Source of the DNA: Mytilus trossulus
Lineage: Eukaryota; Mollusca; Bivalvia; Mytilida; Mytilidae
Direction of reading: 5' to 3'
Length of the DNA: 64,000 bases
Assembly: GCF_036588685.1 (NCBI RefSeq)
Contig: NC_086380.1
Coordinates: 67,716,180 to 67,780,179, forward strand
Position 1 is the stretch's first letter. Every line of letters begins with the position of its first letter. Position numbers and translations under genes: made by a program. This document shows positions 59,042-64,000 of the stretch, piece after piece. A model generated the notes under the pieces. The model ran no database searches. It was given only the letters and a program-made list of their open reading frames with translations, and was not told the DNA's origin.

Positions 59042-60718
59042 ATGTCGAGTAAATTGACTGTATGTGGAGTATGCAAATACCGCAACATCAACAAACCTTC
59101 TGTAGTCTGGTGTTCAGAATGCGACGAAGGACTTTGTGAGGCGTGTAAAGAGCATCATGCAGCTTCAAGGGCGACCAGGGAACATAGTATTGTTCGAACA
59201 TCCGAGTACCAGAAGCTTCCTTCCAAAATATTGGATATTACTCAATCTTGTCCAAAGCACAATGAAAAGTACGTTATATTTTGTAAGAAACACGATTGTC
59301 CGTGCTGTAGACGATGTGTTGTTGAAACGCATGACGATTGCAAAGAGTTGAACGCTATTGATGACGTCATTCGAAATGTTAAATCATCAAGCGCATTCTT
59401 GGAAATGGAACACATGCTTGCGGAACTTTCAGAAAATTTACAGACAATAAGAAAAGATCGGCAAAACAATATTAAAAGTCTGAAGGAGAACAAGACAAAA
59501 ATAGAAAAGGAGATTCAGCAGACACGAGTTTTGATTAACAATCATCTGGATAAACTGCAGGAAAGTCTGATGAAAGAGTTGTATGCCGCTGAGGAAAAGG
59601 AAAACAAGAAAATAAGCCGTTTATTATCATCCATTCAAGAGAAAGAACGGGAGATAATAGAATGCCAGACCAATTTAGATAATATAAAACAACATGCCTC
59701 AGACCTGCAGACGTTCTTGGCTATGAAACACATTCAACAAGATGTAACGAACAACGAAAAGTTCATAGAAACTATACTGGAAGAAGACATTATGAACCAA
59801 GTTAGTATTTCTTTTGAAAGAGAAAAATCGTTGGAAACTCTACCTTCTGATCTAAACACGATGGGAACCATTATATGGGATACTAGATCATGTGATATAA
59901 CACTAACAAACCGAAAGAACCGACAATCACAGATAATGGTACCCATCACACATGTTTCTTCTATTAATGATCTAAAACTAATTTTAATACAGACCATGAA
60001 AACAAAGGGAACAGATATCACTGATTGCTCCTTACTTCCTGATGGCAGAATGATATATTCCGACTACAGTGGCCAAATAAATGTGGTGAAAACCGATGGA
60101 TCGTTTGATTTTACATTAACGACAGGATCGATCACATCTCATATAAACTTCATAGAGAAGAGTCAAAAACTTGTTGTAACATCTGGCATGGACCAGTCTA
60201 TCACGATGATCGATATGAAAAACAGAACTGAGAAATTGATTAAAGTCGGGTCGTGGACTTATGGAATAGTTCACAGAGATGGAAAATTGTTCTATAATGC
60301 ATTTTCTGGTGGATTATGCGCTGTAAGTTTAAATGACGACTCAGTGACACAGCTTGTAAAAGCTGCCTTGACTCCAAATAGCAGCATTGCAATATGGTCA
60401 GATCATCTTTATTATATAATAGGTGAATCAGTAACATGCTGCGACCTTCGAGGGAAATTCAAATGGAATTTAGAACTTTCAGCATTTCTTCAAGGTGCAC
60501 GGGGTATAACAGTAGACAACTACGGACGCGTTTACGTATCAGGTTTTGTGTCTCACAATGTCGTTGTCATTTCACCAGATGGAAACACACACAAATTGTT
60601 GCTGTCAGAGGAAGATAGTCTTCAAGGGCCACAATGTTTGTTCTTTGATAAAAACAATAATAAACTACTAATTTTTAACACAAGCAGCTTAGCTTTTCTT
60701 TATGATGTTTTAAATTGA
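59042..60718 (+). CDS. B-box / coiled-coil / beta-propeller protein C (TRIM-like, no RING)
   Basis: This is an intact coding exon of 558 residues starting at the ATG next to the acceptor. It has the same plan as A: B-box-1-like cluster at 8-48, B-box 2 at 70-100 (CPKHNEKYVIFCKKHDCPCC, then RRCVVETHDDC), coiled coil about 115-235, linker, and propeller about 290-558 (LPDGRMIYSDYSGQINVVK, SITMIDMKNR, GITVDNYGRVYVSGFV, VVISPDG, LFFDKNNNKLLI). The B-box and coiled-coil halves of A and C are nearly superimposable. The linker (about 240-290) and parts of the propeller surface differ more, for instance LEEDIMNQVSISFEREKSLE against LKEKNTNNVIISFETENTFE. That would fit a conserved oligomerisation module with a diversifying recognition module, which is inference. 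There is no RING, membrane segment or signal peptide. Confidence 0.9.
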   Translation: MSSKLTVCGVCKYRNINKPSVVWCSECDEGLCEACKEHHAASRATREHSIVRTSEYQKLPSKILDITQSCPKHNEKYVIFCKKHDCPCCRRCVVETHDDCKELNAIDDVIRNVKSSSAFLEMEHMLAELSENLQTIRKDRQNNIKSLKENKTKIEKEIQQTRVLINNHLDKLQESLMKELYAAEEKENKKISRLLSSIQEKEREIIECQTNLDNIKQHASDLQTFLAMKHIQQDVTNNEKFIETILEEDIMNQVSISFEREKSLETLPSDLNTMGTIIWDTRSCDITLTNRKNRQSQIMVPITHVSSINDLKLILIQTMKTKGTDITDCSLLPDGRMIYSDYSGQINVVKTDGSFDFTLTTGSITSHINFIEKSQKLVVTSGMDQSITMIDMKNRTEKLIKVGSWTYGIVHRDGKLFYNAFSGGLCAVSLNDDSVTQLVKAALTPNSSIAIWSDHLYYIIGESVTCCDLRGKFKWNLELSAFLQGARGITVDNYGRVYVSGFVSHNVVVISPDGNTHKLLLSEEDSLQGPQCLFFDKNNNKLLIFNTSSLAFLYDVLN

Positions 60719-62474
60719 TGAATTGATTCAATATACTCTTATTAAAGGAACTTTAAAAAGCTTTTGAAAAAATAATTAAAAAATATATTTGTTTTACATG
60801 TGTTCACCTATGTTTTATTTTAGTTCGTTTATTTTAGATTCAAGTAAACTGTTTCGTATTTGGTATTACGAAATAGATAAATTCAGCCTTTCGTCCTGGA
60901 TGTATTTTGTGTACTTAACGCTCTTGGGTCATAGTGTATTGATATACATGTACATCCATGTAAAATGAAGACTGGAGGACATGTTAACTTCAAAACTTAA
61001 ATATGCTTATAAACTTATCTACTCGACTTTACCTCAATCGTTTCCAATTTGTTATTTCGGGCTTTTTTTTATAACTTGCTTATAGCATAGCTTATGCAGT
61101 TTTGGCTTCGCTCTTTACTGGAGCAAAATGTTTACCTATAGTTGTTTTCCTTAGTATCATTGTTGTCAATTGGTAGTTGTCTCGTAAGCAATCATACCAC
61201 ATCCTCTTATTTTGATATTACTTTGTAATCTATAGTTATTGCTGATATGCGTATTTTTTTTTATCTGATAAAATCTGATTCTCGCCGCCATCTCTATACC
61301 ATAAGTACAGAATAAATGGGTAATGTTTTTTTTTCCTAAATATTGCAGTTGAATTTTTCTCATGGGGTTAAATATTAATCTCAAGGAGACATTTTATATT
61401 GTAAACATTAGAAATCAATTTCGAGGTACGATTATGATTAATTATTACAACAAATTATCTGCATGGTCCGGATATCGGCAGCAAAAGCCACCTGATATCA
61501 TGAATCTATCCACGCAATGCGAATCAATACTCTGTAGACATGTGATTATCAGAATTTAGCAAACTAACGTATTGGATATTTTTTTCTTAAATATAAAGGA
61601 CCGAACGAAAACATGTCGTTATATACAGTTGAGTAATAAACATTTCGTAGCATTCATCACATTTGTGATGTTGGCTGTTAAACTTATCAAGTGTCTATTT
61701 CATTGTACTACATCATAACACTACTGGTAGATTTTTTTTGTCATGACCTAATCCCTGTTAATATTGTTCGCAAAGTGGTAATATGCACCAGCGTACTGAT
61801 CTTATTGAGATGTGTAAATGTATTGATGAGACAGAAGTTATGTTTCTGGTAAACAATGGTTAGTTGGCTAAAGCAGCGGTGAAATCATAATGTTAGTAAT
61901 TAGGGAAGCAGACCTTGTATTTTGGGTAATATCTTTAATATCAAGTTCACTCCATGAGATCCAAGAACTCACTTGAATCGGGTGACAGGACATCTTGAAG
62001 ATATATGAATATAAGGGATGTCAACTCGATGAAGGTATTATAATAGAGTACTCGCCTGGGGAAAACATTTACAAAATGGAAGCACAAAATTATTACTATC
62101 TTACGTATCTGCGCTGGCAAAAAGTGTAAGCCTAGGTAAGGTGCTCTTGTTGATGTTTATAAAAATTGAGAATGAAAATGGGGAATAGGCCAAAGAGTCA
62201 ACAACCCGACCAAAGAGTAGAAAAAAAACCAGCCGACGGTCACCAATGAATCTTAAACACAACCATTAAATCACATCTGTTCGAATTAATTTTGATGGCA
62301 ATGAAGCGTAATCATTAGACGCGTATAAACGTATTTTAAACACTTTTAGTATTTAGCTGTAATATGCATCCGAATGACTTTAGATCTACTCCAAATCATC
62401 TTTTTTGTCGTCCAGCAACAGTAACTTTTCAATTGTTACGTCATATGTTTTGAACTATGATGTCAAAGTTAAAT
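60719..62474. other. Spacer, no supported gene
   Basis: An old family-1 relative lies at 61060-61215. A family-3 fragment lies at 62155-62260 (GAATGAAAATGGGGAATAGG, CAACAACCCGACC). Frames of 61-72 residues show no domain. The first exon of the repeat protein was not found here. Confidence 0.5.
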
Positions 62475-63737
62475 TAACTCTGACCTCAGGATATCTCAAG
62501 GACAAACAGAAGGAAACACGTACGCCGATGCTTCATATCCAGAGCGGACTACATCGTCCTCGTATGAATTTGATTTATACCCAGATATGACTACAACATC
62601 AAACTCTGACCACAGGATATCTCTAGGACAAACAGAAGGAAACACGTACGCCGATTCTTTATTTTCATAGCGGACTACATCATCCTCGTATGAATTTGAT
62701 TTATACCCAGATATGACTAACACATCACATTCTGACTACAGGATATCTCTAGGACAAACAGAAGGAAACACGTACGCCGATGCTTTATATCCAGAGCGGA
62801 CTACATCGTCCTCGTATGAATTTGATTTATACCCAGATATGACTACTACATCAAACTCCGACCACAGGATATCTCTAGGACAAACAGAAGGAAACACGTA
62901 CGACGAAGGTTTATATCCAGATCGGACTACATTATATTCGTATGAATTTGATTTATACCCAGATATGACTAACACATCAAACTCTGACCACAGGATATCT
63001 TTAGAACAAACAGAAGGAAACACGAACGACGAAGGTTTATATCCGAAGAGGACTTCAACATCCTCGTATGAATTTGATTTATACCCAGATATGACTACAA
63101 CATCAAACTCTGACCACAGGATATCTTTAGGACAAACAACAGCAAACACGTATGAAAAAGGTTTTTTTATCCGGAGAGGACTTTAACATCAAACTTTAGC
63201 TACGCGGTATTTCCAAATGGTTCCATACTATACAGGCATGAGCAACGTTTATATCCAGGTAGTTCTCTACGCTTTAAATATGAACAAAGTGTATACCCTA
63301 GGAGGACAACAACATACAATTCTGCCAAAAGTGTTTACCAAGAAAAGATGTCAACGCTAAAGTATGCCAATGACCTAAACCACGAACGTGTAATCAAATC
63401 TAATGTTTACCATAGTGCATACCCAGAGGGGGCGACATTATCCAGTGATGAAAATTACATTAAGAAGAAAACAACATTTAAGTATGACCATGGTGCGTTT
63501 CCCGATGGTACTACCATAGATATGTATGACCATGGTGCGTTTCCCGATAGTACTACCATAGATATGTATGACCATGGTGCGTTTCCCGATAGTACTACCA
63601 TAGATATGTATGACCATGGTGCGTTTCCCGATAGTACTACCATAGATATGTATGACCATGGTGCGTTTCCCGATGGTACTACCATAGATATGTATGACCA
63701 TGGTGCGTTTCCCGATGGTACTACCATAGATATGTAG
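62475..63737 (+). pseudogene. 14-residue-repeat protein frame (YPxxTT repeats), interrupted
   Basis: The frame is made of 14-residue units with a [LVA][YF]P-x2-TT core. From 62475 to 63160 they form 42-residue higher-order repeats (126 bp), each of three sub-units like LYPERTTSSSYEFD, LYPDMTTTSNSDHR and ISLGQTEGNTYADA. From 63170 to 63480 come diverged single units (VYPRRTTTYNSAKS, AYPEGATLSSDENY). From 63480 to 63737 come six near-identical AFPDSTTIDMYDHG units, ending in TAG. It is broken by a TAG at 62668-62670 and by a shift in a run of seven T at 63162-63168, where GGTTTATAT is expected. No N-terminus, signal peptide or upstream exon is identified. I do not recognise the family. The T-run shift could be an assembly error; the TAG is harder to dismiss. 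Confidence 0.55.
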
Positions 63738-64000
63738 ACTTTGGAGGCACTGAAGATAAACATCACCAGGGTCGAAGTAAGTCAAGGGGTACAATCAAAA
63801 TCACGTGATGGATATACACACACCGGAAGTTACAGTCGAACTCGCCGCTTGAAAGGTTAGTAGTTGCATTTTCTTGTTTATATCAATTAAATTTTGATTA
63901 ATTAGTTAGCACACCGAAAGTCGGATATTTTGTAGTTTTATCTGAGTCGGTACTAATTGTCACCTCTTTCACTTTTATGCTTATGTTCTTCAAACCATCA
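63738..64000. other. 3' flank of the repeat-protein frame
   Basis: No gene or recognised repeat to the window edge. Confidence 0.4.

Noticed and set aside
62496-63149. Minus-strand frames of 75 and 137 residues
   Set aside because: They reflect stop-free 126-bp periodicity; the sense frame alone unifies the 14-residue repeat units.

Overview
This window looks like nuclear DNA of a marine mussel (Mytilus or a close relative). It is AT-rich and intron-bearing, with very low coding density. Several interspersed repeats have sequences I associate with mussel genomes: the family carrying GGATGGAGAGTTGTCTCATT, the family carrying CTGATGAGTC...GACGAAACGCGCG, and repeats rich in GGTCAAGGTCA. The assignment rests on remembered repeat sequences and was not checked by a search. 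I saw no bacterial operon, rRNA, CRISPR array or convincing tRNA.

Layout: a 52-53 bp minisatellite fills 1-1760. A decayed LINE with APE-type endonuclease and reverse transcriptase covers about 2.25-6.7 kb. From 7.5 kb to 60.7 kb lies a plus-strand cluster of B-box / coiled-coil / beta-propeller (TRIM-like, RING-less) genes. Two have intact coding exons (A, 33362-35047; C, 59042-60718). One is a full-length pseudogene (B, 46280-47962), and two are 5'-truncated relics (39871-40428 and 48430-49028). Four related upstream modules at 7.5, 14.2, 42.7 and 58.1 kb each carry a shared AAACCGCGAT-like block and end in a CAG/GT splice-donor-like site. I read them as promoter plus non-coding first exon; the coding exon of A, B and C begins one base after an intron acceptor.

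Gene A's predicted first intron is about 19 kb, against 0.9 kb in gene C. The difference is almost entirely one 17.2-kb segment (14609-31818) bounded by collinear inverted arms of about 793 bp, themselves built of about 102-bp units with AATAAATTTATT palindromes, and flanked by a 4-bp ATAC direct repeat. Younger elements are nested in it: a Mutator-like remnant with TTGCGCCA-rich ends and an 8-bp target duplication, a 3.7-kb long-inverted-repeat element whose empty site survives in a neighbouring tandem copy, a GGGGCCGTGTCA element, and SINE-like copies. A further 2.6-kb element with 236-bp inverted repeats lies just upstream (11091-13708).

The right end (62.5-63.7 kb) holds a repeat-protein reading frame built from a 14-residue YPxxTT unit. 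It appears as 42-residue higher-order repeats followed by near-identical 14-residue repeats, and is broken by one stop and one frameshift. The cluster appears to have grown by tandem duplication of promoter, intron and coding exon together, with some copies decaying and transposons inflating the introns.
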